A program made the translations under genes and the position numbers. A stretch of 64,000 nt of DNA from Guadua angustifolia (Eukaryota > Streptophyta > Magnoliopsida > Poales > Poaceae), in NCBI GenBank assembly GCA_036346375.1, contig CM070508.1, positions 39,018,862-39,082,861 on the forward strand, read 5' to 3'. Below are positions 45,276 through 58,125 of this stretch, piece after piece. The notes under the pieces were generated by a model. It worked only from the letters and a program-made list of their open reading frames with translations, had not been told where the DNA came from and ran no database searches. The first letter of the stretch is position 1; every line of letters starts with the position of its first letter.

Positions 45276-48200
45276 TCACATGTCTTGGAAGAATTCGGGA
45301 TACTCGTTCTTCAGACGATCTTCGGGCTCCCAAGTTGCTTCGTCCTCCGTGTGATTACTCCACTGTACTTTATAGAACTTGAGAGTTCTTCGTCGTGTTC
45401 TGCGCTCCGATTCTTCCAGAACCCGAATAGGATGCTCCGCATAAGACAGATCCGGTTCAGGTGCGACTCCGAGGTCTTCCACCTCAAGAGACTCGAACGT
45501 AGTACGGAGACACTTCTTCAGCTGGGAGACGTGGAACACGTCATGAACCATTCTGAGCGAAGGAGGAAGCTCTAGCTGATATGCTACTTGGCCGCGCTTT
45601 CCAACGATCTTGAACGGCCCTACGTAGCGAGGTGCCAGCTTTCCTTTAACTCCGAATCGACGGGTGCCACGGAGAGGAGAAACCTTCAGATAGACGAAGT
45701 CGCCAATGTCGAAGGAGAGGGGTCTCCTACGGCGATCAACAGAACTCTTCGTCGCGACGCGCTATCCTCGATTTTCTGGATAGTCTCGACCTTTTCTTCC
45801 GCCTCCACAACTAACTCAGCCCAATCAAGGAGCGTTCTCCACTTTCGACCAATTCGGCGCCGACAAGCTGCGACCATAAAGTGCCTCGAACGGAGACATC
45901 CGGATCTTGGTTTGGTAGCTGTTGTTGTACGCGAACTCGGCGACGGAGACACTCTTCCCACTTCTTCCGTGAGGACAAGATACAAGCCCTCAACATGTCC
46001 TCGAGGATCTGATTGACCCTCTCGGCCCGACCGTCACCGAGGGTGGTATCTGAATCGTGGAGCAACTTCGTGCCCAAAGCTTCATGTAGGCTTCTCCGAA
46101 CCGAGAGACAAACCGAGAGCCTCGATCTAACACTATCCGCTTGGGTACTCCGTGGAGACACACGATCCGAGAGATATATAGCTCGCATATCTCTTGGTCG
46201 AATAAGTGGTCCGGACGGCCGAAAGTGCGCGGACTTCGTCGATCGGTCGACGATCACCCAAATTGAGTCATGGCTCGAGGAAGTGGCGGCAGTGGTAATG
46301 AAGTCCATGGTGACATCCTCCCACTTCCAAACCTGGATCGGGAAGAGGTCAAGAGTACCGGCCGGCTTGAGGTGTTCGGCCTTCACCCGCTTGCAGACGT
46401 CGCACTCCGACACATAGCGAGCGACCTCGCGTTTCATGCGAGCCCACCAAAACTGCCGTCTCAGGTCTTGATACATCTTGTTACTGCCCGGGTGAATGGT
46501 AAGCAAGGAGTTATGCGCCTCATCAAGAATCCTTCGCTTCAACTCCTGGTCATCAGGGACAACTATGCGGTCGCCGAACCACAAGGTTCCCTGATCATCC
46601 AGGCGAAACTCAGCAGCTTGCCCCAAATTCAATTTATCCCGGATTTGGGCAACTTCTTCATCCTTCGTCTGTGCCTCTCGAATCTGATCGAGCAATGTGG
46701 ATCTCAACTCGATATTAGCTATGAATCCCTGCTCGCCCATCTCCAAACCGAGTCTCCGGAAGTCGGCACAGAGGGAAGCACTCCGGGGCTGTAAAACAAG
46801 ACAACTGCATTGAGCCTTGCGACTCAACGCGTCGGCCACCACATTCGCCTTCCCCGGGTGGTAGTGTACCTCCAGACTGTAGTCTTTGATCAGCTCAAGC
46901 CATCTCCGCTGCCTCATATTCAGATCTGCCTGAGTGAAGATGTACTTGAGACTTTTATGATCAGTGTAAATATTACACTTGTTCCCCAGGAGATAGTGGC
47001 GCCAGATCTTCAAGGCATGCACCACTGCTGCAAGCTCCAAATCGTGGGTGGGGTAGTGCTCCTCATGATGCTTCAACTGCCGAGATGCGTAGGCAATGAC
47101 TCGGCCTTCTTGCATAAGCACACAGCCGAGCCCAATGCCCGACGACGCAATACACATCAAAAGGATGTGGATATCCTACCGAGTGAGGACAGAGCCGTAG
47201 TCGACGCCGCTTCGATGTCGAAAAGGCGCTCTCACGATTACCGACCATCTGAATTCAACTCCCTTCTTGAGCAGCTCAGTCATCGGCTTCGCAATCTTTG
47301 AGAAGTCCTGGATGAAACGGCGATAATACCCAGCCAGTCCAAGAAAACTGCGGATGTCCGTGACAGTCTTGGGCTGCTCCCATTTGAGTACATCCTGTAC
47401 CTTGCTCGGGTCAACTGCCACGCCTCGCTCAGAAAGGACGTGTCCCAAGAATGACACTTCCCTCAGCCAGAACTCGCACTTGCTGAACTTCGCATACAGG
47501 CGATGCTCCCTGAGTCGCCCGAGAACAATGCGAAGGTGTCTGGCGTGCTCTTCTTCACTGGCTGAATATATCAAAATGTCGTCGATGAAGATGACGACAA
47601 AAGAATCCAGCTCTTCCATGAATATGGAGTTCATCAGGTACATAAAGTACGCCGGCGCGTTCGTGAGGCCGAACGACATCACGGTATACTCATAGAGCCC
47701 GTATCTGGTGGAGAAAGCAGTCTTCGGGATGTCCTCGGTTCGGATCTTTATCTGATGGTAGCCGAGCCTCAGATCAATCTTAGAAAATACTCAAGACTAG
47801 CCACCGATCAAACAGGAGGTCGATCCGGGGCAACGGGTACTTGTTCTTGACGGTGACTGCATTCAGGGGACGGTAATCAACGCAGAGGCGCAGAGAACCA
47901 TCCTTCTTGGCCACAAACAGAGCCGAGCAACCCCAAGGTGAGGAGCTCGGACGAATGAACCCTTTGTCCATCAGCCCTTTCAACTGAGTCTTCAGCTCGG
48001 CCAGTTCATTGGGTGGCATTCGGTACGGCCGCTTGGAAACCGGAGCAGCCCCTGGCTGAAGCTCGACGACAAACTCGATGTCCCGATCAGGTGGCATCCC
48101 CGGTAGTTCCGCTGGGAACACATCGGGAAACTCAGACACCACAGGAATCGAGTCCAGCTCTTCAACTTCTGTCCCATTTAGTGAACACAAGATGGCCTTG

Positions 48201-48570
48201 TTCTCGTCAAGAAGTAGAGTGAGTCGGCCGCCTTTCGGGTTCTTGAGTGATATGGTACGACTACAGCAATCTAAAACAGCCTGCTGCCGTGTCAACCAAC
48301 TCATCCCCAGGATGACATCTATTCCCCGAAGATCTAGAAGCAACAAGTCGACAAATGAACGGAACCCCCGAATCGTACTCGCTTTACGAACTATCCGCTG
48401 ACCATAATCTTGACCCGGTGCCTCGATCACAAAGGAGGTGACATCACATCGACCCTCATCGATGTTTGCTCTCGCAAACCCGTGCGAATAAAAGAATGGG
48501 AGGCCCTCGAATCAAATAATACTCTAGCCTCATACCCTCAACAAGGAACGTACCAGCTAGCGGTGAGCCC
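45276..48570 (-). pseudogene. Element K pol (protease, RT, RNase H, integrase, chromodomain)
   Basis: The order on the minus strand is as follows. Protease motif at 48505-48513 reads LFDSRASHSFI, where the usual DSGA has R for G. DVILGMSWL and the RT start follow (FRPSSSPWGCSALFVAKKDG-like, RLCVDYRPLN). After a frameshift near 47790, RT continues with VVIFIDDILIYS (near 47600) and FLGHVLSERGV. RNase H (47160 on) has YTDHKSLKYIFTQADLNMRQ. The integrase zinc region is HPGSNKMYQDLRRQFWW with CDVCKRVKA, and its core is badly frameshifted between about 46300 and 45800. The C-terminus is VHDVFHVSQLKKCLR, ending in a chromodomain (YKVQWSNHTEDEATWEPEDR) with its stop at 45276. The layout is that of a Tekay-like chromovirus, here with short LTRs. 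Confidence 0.92.
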
Positions 48571-49668
48571 TCAGAACCGCCTCGGCGCCGACGAAGGTGA
48601 CGCCTCGGCTTGACGTAGGCAACGGCGGTGGTGCCGTCGCGCCCTGAGGCCGTGGAGCGCCGGTGCTGGTGCCGCGCCGTGGGAACGGACAGTCTCGGAT
48701 GAAATGACCCGCGCGCCCACAGTTGTAGCACGGGCGGTCCGAACTCCGCCACGCTTCGCCGCCGGTGGCGGTGGCGGTGGTAGTGACCGAGGAGCTGCGA
48801 CTGGTGGTCGGGCCGTCCCGACTGGTGGAGAAGGCGCCGGAGCAGAGGGCCTCGGTGGTCGATAAGGCACCACCCGAGCCCGCTGCGAGCTGCCACCCGC
48901 TGGATACGGCACCGCCCGCTTCCTCTTCTTCTCATCCTGGTGGGCCCTCATCTTATGCTCCACGGTGATCGCCCGGCTCACCATAGCATTGAAATCAGCG
49001 AAGTCGCACACAGAAAGCTTGTCTTGCATCTTGGCTGACATCCCATTCATGAAACGGGTCCGCTTCTTTTTGTCGGTATCCACCTCCTCCGGTGCATACC
49101 GGGCCAAGTAGTTGAACTCACTGGCATAGTCCGTCACGGTCTTGTTCAACTGTCTGAGAGAGAGAAACTCCTGCTTCTTGATGTCCATGAGCCCCTCCGG
49201 GATGTGATATGCCCGGAAGGCCTCACGGAACTCCGCCCATGATACCCGGTGACCGGCAGGCTGCATAACCAGGAAATTGGCCCACCAAGCACCGGCGGGA
49301 CCCTGCAGTTGTTGAGCAGCAAACAGAGCCTTCTCATGGTCCTCGCAGCGAATGAGAGCAAACTTCTGCTCTATAGTGCGCAGCCAATCATCGGCCTCTA
49401 GAGGATCGCTGACACGGGTGAAGGTGGGTGGCTGTGTATGCAAGAAATCCAGATAACCATTGGGTCGGTCTCGCCCTTCGCGGCCACCTCTAGGAGCCTG
49501 ATTCTGAACAAGCATCTCAAGGATTCGGTTGGTTGTTTGCTGATTCTGCTCCGACCTCAGCAACACATCCAAGAGGTTGGGAGGAGGAGGCGGATCACCA
49601 TCGTGGGGCTGCGATCGCCTGCCAGCCTCATCACTTCTCGCACCTCCATGGTCCTCATTCATCGTCAA
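48571..49668 (-). pseudogene. Element K gag
   Basis: The ATG at 49668 opens MTMNEDHGGARSDEAGRRS. The capsid-like core contains ADDWLRTIEQKF, WWANFLVMQPAGHRVSW, YHIPEGLMDIKKQEF and VTDYASEFNYLARYAP. A proline-rich stretch follows. The CCHC zinc knuckle (CYNCGRAGHFIRDC, near 48735-48695) lies in a different frame from the capsid part, so one frameshift lies just upstream of it. The 365-codon frame therefore reads through out of register at its end. Confidence 0.9.
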
Positions 49669-50026
49669 CCAAGGTCAGACGACAAGAGTTAGACTCCACA
49701 TGGAAGGGATGGGCTCTTAGACTTAGTTAAAAATCCGAATTTAAACATGATCAAGACAACAATACAAGACAAGGAATTCTACAAGTCTAACATACATAAA
49801 AGCATAAATCATGATGCAAGATGGACATGGCAAGACATATGCATGCATGGTATGAAATGCACGGTTCCAACGTAATCGTTTCTCCCACGCTCACCATTCA
49901 ACCTGCACAACTTAATTATATACATAGGGCGGGTAATATAGCGCTAATTGCTACCTAGAAGGTTAAATAAATCCTAATTAATCACCTAAGTGGTTGTCAA
50001 GTTTACGGTTCGTCTTTATGCACCTT

Positions 50027-50038
50027 GCTCTGATACCA
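50027..50038 (-). other. Element K primer-binding site
   Basis: TGGTATCAGAGC on the minus strand, four bases after the 5' LTR end, matches the initiator tRNA-Met complement exactly. Confidence 0.93.
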
Positions 50039-50042
50039 GCCT

Positions 50043-50853
50043 TGAGAGGAGCCGCCCAGACCGTCCTCGGGCTATCGAATGTCCCGTCGTCCACATCGGA
50101 ATTGGAGGTTAGCAACGGATCGCCGGTGGCGCTCGCAGTGCTAACACCCAAGCCCAATAGAGACAACGTCAGCCCCATTCGATGAACTCGACAACCGTCC
50201 CGGTATTCCCCATTCAAACTTTGATTCTCCACTCATCTAAGCCCCCAATACTCACCATTGCTGCCCCTAAACCAGAAATCACCCAACCCTAACCCTAGGG
50301 AAGCCTTACCTCATGGAGTGGAGGAGGAAGAGGAGGGGAGCTGCCGCCTTGTGGGAGGAGGAGGAGCCGCCTTGTGGGAGGAGGAGGAGGCCGGGGGGAG
50401 CTGCTGGGAGGCGCCACCACCAGGAGGAAAAGTCTTTGGAGAAGAGCTTTGGCTTTGGTTGGGGGCTAGAGGAAGGAGCTCAAATGAGTGAGGGCTTGGG
50501 GAGGAAAAGAAAAAAAAAGGAAAGGTGTCTTGATTTCAGCTTTTTTTTTGGTCGCCCCACTTCTTTTGTGTGATACTCACTTGACCCCACTTGTAAGCAA
50601 AATTAGTATGGCTAAGCCCCAGAACTTCAGCACATAGATTCATTTCTAATGCCATGATTGAAATTTGCATTGGATAAAAACCGTACTTGCACACTGAAAT
50701 TTCTAGCTCTTAACTTTCATTAAGTTGGAAATTCTAAAGTGTCGAATTTAGAACATTTACGGAAGGCGGAAGTCGATCTCAAATGCGGGCAAAACTCGGT
50801 TGGCGCTAATGTTAGCTGCAAGAAATGAAAATTTGAAATTTGGGGCCATGACA
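50043..50853 (-). mobile_element. Element K, 5' LTR (811 bp)
   Basis: Second copy of the K LTR, next to the primer-binding site on its inner side and to CAAAG (50854-50858) on its outer side. The whole element spans 44387-50853 (6467 bp), the most complete retrotransposon in the window. Confidence 0.95.
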
Positions 50854-52392
50854 CAAAGCTTCTTGACCTAATCTGAACTCACCAAGTTATTGCACCTCCC
50901 ACTATCAATTATCACATGAACACGATCGTCCTGGACGATGAGATAAATCTAAAACAAATTATGGCATTGTAGCTTCTCCGCTTGCTCTATTTGAGTGCTC
51001 AGCACTCGCTTCAGAATTATGGTTTTGTAATTCTCTGTTGCAGTGGTCCCTAAATTCTTCTCAACATCGTTGTCCATCTCATGGTCATCTTCATTATCTG
51101 CAAAGTTACCTGCAAGAGCATATTCATCCTCAACATTACTAGCACTAATGTACCCACCTTCTGTTGCAATGTACACTCCCTGACTTGGGCAATCCTTCAT
51201 GACATTGGTCCATTCCCTTGCAACAATGGCACACAATCCCAGTCATACAACCCGTGGAAGCAATCAATGAAGAGCACTTCTTCATTGGTGCCTACATAGA
51301 AATAGATTTACTCACCTCGGGTGCACATGACAGTGGTGGCAGTGCTACTGAACGCGCCCTCCTCATGGAGGGGGAGGCAGCAAACCGATTAGTAGGAGGC
51401 GGGGTTTATTTGGCTTGCCCCAACGTCGATTTGGTGTAGATATTCTACCGAAGTTGCTCCTTGACATTTGTTGTCTTCCTTGCAATTCTTTTTTGCCAAT
51501 ATAGCAAGCTGGAACAATCTATTGATATCATTATATTATTTGTAACCAATTTTGTCCTAAATTTCATATCATAAATCTCGATAAAAATGGCACATCTTAT
51601 CTACTTCATCCTCAAAAACCTCTCAACGCAACATGACTATTTGTAACTCTTGATAGTACTCCTCTACAGTTTTATTATCTTGATTCAAGTATTACAATTT
51701 CTTACGTAAATCATGTTTATAAGGAGGAATAAACCTATTACGCATAGCTCACTTTAATCCATCCCATGTATCAGGTTGTAAGCCACAATTTACTACTTCA
51801 TTCTACCAAATTATAGCAAAATCTTTAAAGTCACTAGTAGCTTGTCTTAGCCTACATTCTTTAGGAATTAAATGCAAGTTAAATTTATGTTCAACAATCA
51901 TTTCTTAATATAATTTTTTGTTCAATAGTCATTTTCCAATCTAAATAAATTGAAAGCATCATACGCACGAGAAAAAGATGGTATAGCAAATTTAATTTTA
52001 GAAAAAGGATCATCATATCCACGACCATTGCACTGATTGAAATTATTACCCCCCATACCATGATGGTTGTGATTCAAGAATCGTTGTTGTCATACATCTT
52101 GTGCAATGACGCGAGTAGTGAAAGCATCGCGGTCTTCTCCATCCACATCATCTCTCGTGACAAACTCTTCATGCTCCTCCACTCTTCGATCCCCATTGAG
52201 GGGCGGATGTCTCTCAAAGTTCTCTATCTTTGTAAGAAGTTTCGCAATACTTCGCTCTATTCTCTCCTATCTATGCTCATTATCTCGATCAATTTTTGCG
52301 ATGTTTGCATTGATGCCATTTAGTGTGTTGTTAAACTCGTTTCTCGGAATACACTCTTCTCCATCTACTGCTTCAGCTTGCGAACCCATCAT
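50854..52392 (-). pseudogene. Element I, CRM-like gag and start of protease
   Basis: An ATG at 52392 or 52389 opens MGSQAEAVDGEECIPRNEF, followed by helices (IENFERHPPLNGD, EEFVTRDDVDGEDRDAFTTR) and then KFAIPSFSRAYDAFNLF, the start of the gag core, broken by stops. At 51236-50949 the end of gag is read: DCPSQGVYIATEGGYISAS and VLSTQIEQAEKLQCHNLF. The protease follows with VIIDSGRCNNLVSS (50898-50906 encode the intact DSG). The reading continues at 44381 on the far side of element K. The zinc knuckle itself is only partly recognisable. Confidence 0.85.
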
Positions 52393-53617
52393 TGTTAGTA
52401 GAAGACAAAAGAAAACATAAGAGTATTATCCCTATCAACTAACTATGTGGTGGAAGGTGGAATTACTTACTCTCAAGCGACATACCACGCTCTTACAAAT
52501 ATTCTTACAAAAGTAGCAGGTGGAACACCTGGTGGTTAGTTCACGATACCGTAGCTAAAGCGTGAGTGATGCGATTGCAAAAGAGAACCTGAATTGATAA
52601 GAAGTATGTGGAGCTCGGAAAGCAATGTTAGGTAGCAAAAAATAAACAATATCGAAATCAGATTTGCAAGCTAATTAAATGTCCAACGTACTTGTCACAG
52701 TTGCTGGCCTAAACATATTCATAGAACTAATTCAACCAAGCAAGGGATATATTAGAGTACAAAGGACTCAATTGATGCAAGCAATTCTGATTATCTTCTT
52801 CTCCTTCCTCTTTTTACTTCTTTTCTTCTCTTTGTTTTTTAATTTCTAGTGCGGCTTTTTTTGCACTTTCCTTTTTGACTTTCCTTTCTTTTAACACAAA
52901 GGCAAAACAAAAATCTCACTTTTTGGAACAAGAGAAAATTTTAAATAGATGAGCGAAAAAAGGCAACATAGTAAAGTTTTGGGGCCTGGAACTTGGTTTT
53001 ACAGGCTGATTTTGAGGGTAAAAAATTGCACAATTCTAATGACTTGTATTTTTTCAGATGCGCCTCGTCGTCCTATTCGAAACAAAAAAGTATGCCCCAA
53101 TTGGAGTCCGTATGCAAAAGTTATGCGTGTTTTACTAAACACTATGCAATCTTAAATTGCGTGGGATTTTACTTCTTCCTTTCGATTAGGGCTAAGCTAG
53201 CAATACGATCGCAGATAAAAATCGGAGGCTAGGTTGCAAAGCAATATACACAAGGCGACTTGAGACCTATCTAGGGCTTGCGTTGCAGAGATATAACACA
53301 AAGCGGCTGCAGGGGCAAACCAAGTAGGACTGTTTAGTTTTGGGGGTTGGCGGTGGTGGGATAACTAATGTGCAAAACAAGAACTAGGGCAACAGAAGGT
53401 GACAACTAGAGACAAGGATCACTACATCAAACCAGCAACAAGGCAATGACGATTGTCACGAACTCAACAAGCGAAACTGAGAACGAAAATTGCAATGGCA
53501 TGAGGGTTGTAGGGCAGCAGAAACAATGAGGAACTTTTGGTGGGGCAATTTTTTTGGATTCTAGGACAATGGGAGAACAAAAGTGCAGACACAAGAATTA
53601 TCTATTGGGCAACCATG
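52393..53617 (-). other. Leader of element I between primer site and gag
   Basis: This AT-rich stretch of 1.2 kb has a T/C-rich run at about 52795-52900 and no domain I recognise. Short plus-strand frames at 52949-53232 look random. Confidence 0.5.
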
Positions 53618-53629
53618 GCTCTAATTCCA
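53618..53629 (-). other. Element I primer-binding site (degenerate)
   Basis: TGGAATTAGAGC on the minus strand resembles the initiator-Met site TGGTATCAGAGC with two changes, and lies two bases from the LTR end. Confidence 0.7.
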
Positions 53630-53631
53630 CA

Positions 53632-54648
53632 TGATGGGAATGGTGACCCAATCTTTCGACAAGTAGTAGTATATCGATTGATGGAGAACTCAACGTTGAT
53701 GATCCGGCTTCCAATCAGAACTGATCCAAACCCTGCAATCGATACACCACGACTCTGTAGGTTATCAACCATACACAAACACAGTTGACCTCACCAAGAA
53801 GGCTAATGCCTGCATGCAAATCCGAAACACAAGCAAAAATGTAGAAGATGGAATCTAAAATTGCGAATTATATTAACCATACAAGTTGGGCTTCCACAAA
53901 TAGATGTACGACAAAAAACCGATAGAGTCTATTTATAATCTAAACAAAACACAAGTGTCTAAAGCTACAGCTACTGAGTAAATGAGAGGGAGTGACGTGA
54001 GAGGGATAAGCTAGGGTTGTTTGTGGCAAAGGGGGGTGCACACAACCTGGCCTTGAACCCCCACGCGCTTACAAGGCCCGAAATAGCCCAAAACAGTAAT
54101 ATAATATATTGTTTTAATGATTTCATCTAATCTGCAATGAATCTGAGACTAGGATTAGATCCATTAGAAAAATCTTATTGTTATCTTTCTAACGAGCACA
54201 AGAACTCCTCCATTGGACTCCATATGAGGGAGTATGTCAGTTTTATTGTAGTGCCATCTACTGACTTTGAACTGAACACAGAGCCTGAATTATGGATGAC
54301 TTGGAGTCTAGCTTGATTTGGCGTGGCAAGGGTGGAGTCCAGCTGGAGTTGTAGTTGTATGGAGGTGATGGCACCCTTCGGAAAGTGCGCCAACTTGTAG
54401 AGGTGGCCATTTGACTTGGTGTCAATCTGAATTGTGCCAACAAACTAAGTGCTTGTTGATGTTCTCGTGGTGCTTCTCTAACGTTCCTAAGTAGTAAAAC
54501 ATCACAAATATTTAGTAGCATCCCATCCTCAACATCATAGTTATGAACAGTGAGAAACGAGCTCACCTTATAATTTAATTTACGTGCATGAGCTCTCGTC
54601 ATAGGACCATGATGTACGCATGTATCCAAAAGTGTGATGTCTTCATCA
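53632..54648 (-). mobile_element. Element I, 5' LTR (1017 bp)
   Basis: On the plus strand it starts TGATGGGAATGG next to the primer-binding site and ends GATGTCTTCATCA, giving TGATG/CATCA inverted ends. It aligns with the truncated LTR of element F at 24992-25894. The outer flank (54649) is unrelated AT-rich sequence. Confidence 0.82.
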
Positions 54649-55126
54649 TGATCCCCATCAAGCCATAAGCGTTGGGCCGACTAGGCTGGTTTTGAACAAA
54701 AAAGCATTAAAAGAATCTGACCAAAAATAATAAGCTGTGGACACTAAAGGCTCGATGACCTTTGGATTGGCTAAGGACAAGGGAATACACTCTGCTATGG
54801 TTATGCGTTCCCATTCAACCATCTTATGTGCCGCAATCCAATTGTACCACTCCCTCCATCCTACTATTTTGTACTCGAGGCTTGTGCATGTGAAAATGAC
54901 TGGAGAATGTACGTCATATATATTGTGGGGGTAAGATCAACAGTAAAAGGCGAGAGATTTTCCCGAAACGGTGCGAGCGGTTAATAAAAAGATATGTAGG
55001 GGATTTGATGATGCCATAAATGGAATGATTATAAAATGGCGATTATGTGCTTAGCCGATTTTGGTAGAAGTGAATGAAGGAATTTTTTGGAAGATAACAT
55101 ATTATCTCCGAAAAATAGGGGCATAT
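54649..55126. other. Unassigned AT-rich sequence
   Basis: No gene or recognisable repeat. CATCCTACTATTTTGTACTC near 54859 faintly resembles a Stowaway end, but no partner is visible. The segment ends in AAAAATAGGGGCATAT, which could be a polypurine tract before 55127. Confidence 0.3.
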
Positions 55127-55540
55127 GTTGGCACTAAAATTTAGCAAGGCATATGGCCAAATTGTCGGACTTATGATGAATGGCTATGTTGGCTGATATC
55201 AGATAAGGAAAGAAAAGTTAAAGATAGGATTATGACTGATATTGGTCCAACTTTGAGAAGTTCTGTTCGAGTAAGAGGCCGATATGGATCATGGTGGACA
55301 ATGTATCGGAGAAAGATACGATCGGCCAATCTACTATAAAGATGGTCAAGGGTGTTGGCGGACAACAACACAATTAAATAAAACAACTCACATTACTTTT
55401 TATTTACTTTCTAGTCAATTAGAAGTAGTCTTGTAACTTAGAATCTTTTCTATAATCTGATTTTGATTAATAAAGTTCCACATCACCGATTGTTGATTTC
55501 CATCAATTACGTCAATCAGGTTTGTTTTCTCCAATCTTGT
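55127..55540 (+). mobile_element. Possible LTR fragment
   Basis: TGTTGGCACTAAAATTTAGC follows a purine-rich run and would be a normal LTR start. GATTTTGATTAATAAAGTTCC near 55460 resembles the polyadenylation region of a retrotransposon LTR (longest run given is AATAAAG). The right end is uncertain and no second copy exists in the window. Confidence 0.4.
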
Positions 55541-56039
55541 TGCGCATCGCCTTTTTTTAGGAAGAGCTGCCTCTTACCATCTTATTAGCTTTAATCAGCT
55601 AATTAGACCTATTGTCACCATAGATTTAATTGGCTTTTTATCTATTTAGATCTTTACCGGTTGTTATAATAGATCGACGTTGAGCCTATTTTTCCATATA
55701 TCGTAGCGATCGCAGGCTCAAATTGGTTACACACTCTGAACCCAGCGTTCGTCATGTGTTGTAGCCAATCAATCCTTGTCACATTTTTCGGTTCCAATAG
55801 GGTTCCATATCCTTTATAAACCCCGTAGGCGAGGAAGTGTCCCAATACCTAGTAAAATATCTAACTATCAAGTTTTAAGTAGTCAATAACTTCGTAAGTG
55901 AAATAACATATCGAGATCTTGTAGGGAGCGTTGAGTACAGAATCTACTCAAAGCTCTTTCCAGCCACATAGGGAGAAAGATATACTCTCCACAGCCTTGA
56001 GAAATAAGGAGCACATGGGTCACACAAGAGGCAAATGTG
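55541..56039. other. Stretch without recognised gene
   Basis: A minus-strand frame at 55654-55845 (GHFLAYGVYKGYGTLLEPKN) looks somewhat protein-like but matches nothing I recognise. Otherwise nothing supportable. Confidence 0.3.
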
Positions 56040-58125
56040 TTTTCATTCCTTAGAAAATGGGATTCCAGTGGACTTCAACATGTAATGGAGTAGGAAGAGA
56101 GCCAAAACCAAGCACGAGAAATGGCTAGCAGCTATGATTGAGGAAAGAGTTGAGGAAAGGCTAAGAGAACAGCTCAATAAGCTGCTAAGAAGCCTTGTCA
56201 AAAGGTTTGAGGAAAAGATTGAGGAGAGACTAAGATAGACCGCGCAAACCCGAGAAATATTGAAGTAATTTATCCCCACTAAATGTCAGAGCAACTGAGC
56301 ATCCACCCCTCATGTAGACAAAGACAACGGCAAATTTTCTGTCGATGACATCGAGGTAATATATATATCTATAATGCTCGATAGATAGACCTGTTGGACG
56401 GCTTAGCTAATTGCGTACCATTATATAGGTAGCCATGCACTGTAATCTCCAAATAAGGCTTGCTAATGGATCTGTTTGCCTCTAGACTGGTTGGGAGCAC
56501 GTGTATCCATCCGATCGAGGGGCGATGGTGCACGATCACTGGGTAGCGTCGGGTTTCACAAAGGTAAATGTGGACAGTGTACATAAAATTTGTAAAGCTG
56601 TCATGCTACAGTTGCCCCCAAATGACAAGATCATGACATTAGGAGATGCCATTGCCAGATTTATCCAGTGGCTAGGAGGGATATCTTCCTACACAACCGT
56701 CCTCTAGCACTGAAGTTACCCGCACTACTAGAGCCACTTGTTGCACTGGAGCCACCTGCTGCACCAAAGCAGGCCATCAAATCCGCTATTGTACCCCATA
56801 CATCAAAGGTCAGTACATCACTTTGTGCCCAACAGTCTCCCATGAAGACGACCTATGCTAGAAAGTGAGATGGTGACAAGGGCAAATCAAAGTAGAACAC
56901 GTCGGCCCTGACTTTCCATTGTCCCAGGAATACAAGCTAGGAGAGCCGTTTGTAGGGAAGTGCTGCTACAATTGTTTGGAATGGCTTGCACAAGAATGCA
57001 TAAGTGGTACATGCAGTAAGTCAAAAAAAGCTAGTGGCAAAATGGACATCACGTATCCCTGTGAAGTTCATCAAGCAGCATGTGTTAAACCAGTCATTAA
57101 AGGCTTCTTCAAGGTTTACTTCAACGACTTGTTTGATCTCTACAATCCGGACGCCCTCGATGTGTCACTCTTGAGATGTTAGATATTGTAAGTGTGCACA
57201 ATCACTGTCTACATTTGTGTAATACCGATAAATGTCATATATATAAAAAAGGTTTCCTTGACCCACATATGGTCTCCATGCAAAGCATAGATGACAATTT
57301 ACAAGCCTTCGAGGATTAGATGACAAGTGCATTGTTGGCTCAGCACAATAAATCCTACATACTTTTACCCCACAACTTGGGGCAAGTGCTGCACTAGTTG
57401 CTATCTTTGTTGACTTGTACTTTATACACAACTCGAAGCTAAGTGAATAACCATGGTAACACACCTATGTAGCTTTAACTAGGTTCTTGTTGTAATTGTA
57501 CTAAGAAAGAATTGGGTAAACTATCTTGATTCCATAAAGGGTGGCTCCCACGACTCGAGGTCTGTCGAACAATTACTCAATAGGTAATCATATTTCCTCC
57601 ATAGATATCTCTATTGCTACATCATTCAAGGTCTATGTTGCTCATGGAATAGACAAGGCTAACTTTTTTGGAATCACATAGGTCATTTGAAGTGTACAGA
57701 ATTCGAGGAGTGCCATCCAAGGGAGGGTCGTAGCCGAACCATGATTTCAAGTTTTCGATATCCATTAATACACAATAATCTTATATTACACTCTATAGTA
57801 ATGCCCTCAAACTAACAAATTATATTTTTGTAGTGCCACCAACAACCAAATGGTACTAATCTATATGCATTCTACGTTTGCCATAGCATGCAACTCGTCA
57901 TGGGTACAGTGAATACCAATGAATTGGAGGTTTGTCAATCTTGCAATAATTGTTTCATACCTATCAATTTATATATATGTTCACAATTTTAATCTTCCCG
58001 TCAACAGGTTGCCAAATGCACTATAGCTACGTTAGAATAGGCTGATCTAGACAAAATTCGAGGACAATTCATTTCCTTCTTGCTGTGTGAGGTCATAAAC
58101 CCTAAAGGTGAGTTCCACTCTACCT
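56040..58125 (+). pseudogene. CACTA transposon gene with Ulp1-like protease, degraded
   Basis: The plus strand first encodes a charged helix (EERVEERLREQLNKLLRSL, 56140-56230) and then FSVDDIE. At 56500-56700 comes a domain found in grass CACTA genes: FTKVNVDSV, LPPNDKIMTLGDAIARFIQW, followed in another frame by DIFLHNRPLALKLPALLEPL. At 56919-57182, EYKLGEPFVGK, VIKGFFKVYFNDLFDLYN and ALDVSLLRC lead into a Ulp1/C48-type cysteine protease: ALLAQHNKSYILLPHN (57330), QQPNGTNLYAFYVCHSM (57843), and FLLCEVINPKGEFH before the stop near 58125. The catalytic cysteine position, usually LCGYYVC, reads LYAFYVC. Stops and frameshifts are frequent. The transposase (TNP2-type) gene is absent. Confidence 0.75.

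Noticed and set aside
45588..47301. Plus-strand frames of 130-175 codons
   Set aside because: Shadows of the RNase H and integrase of element K on the minus strand.
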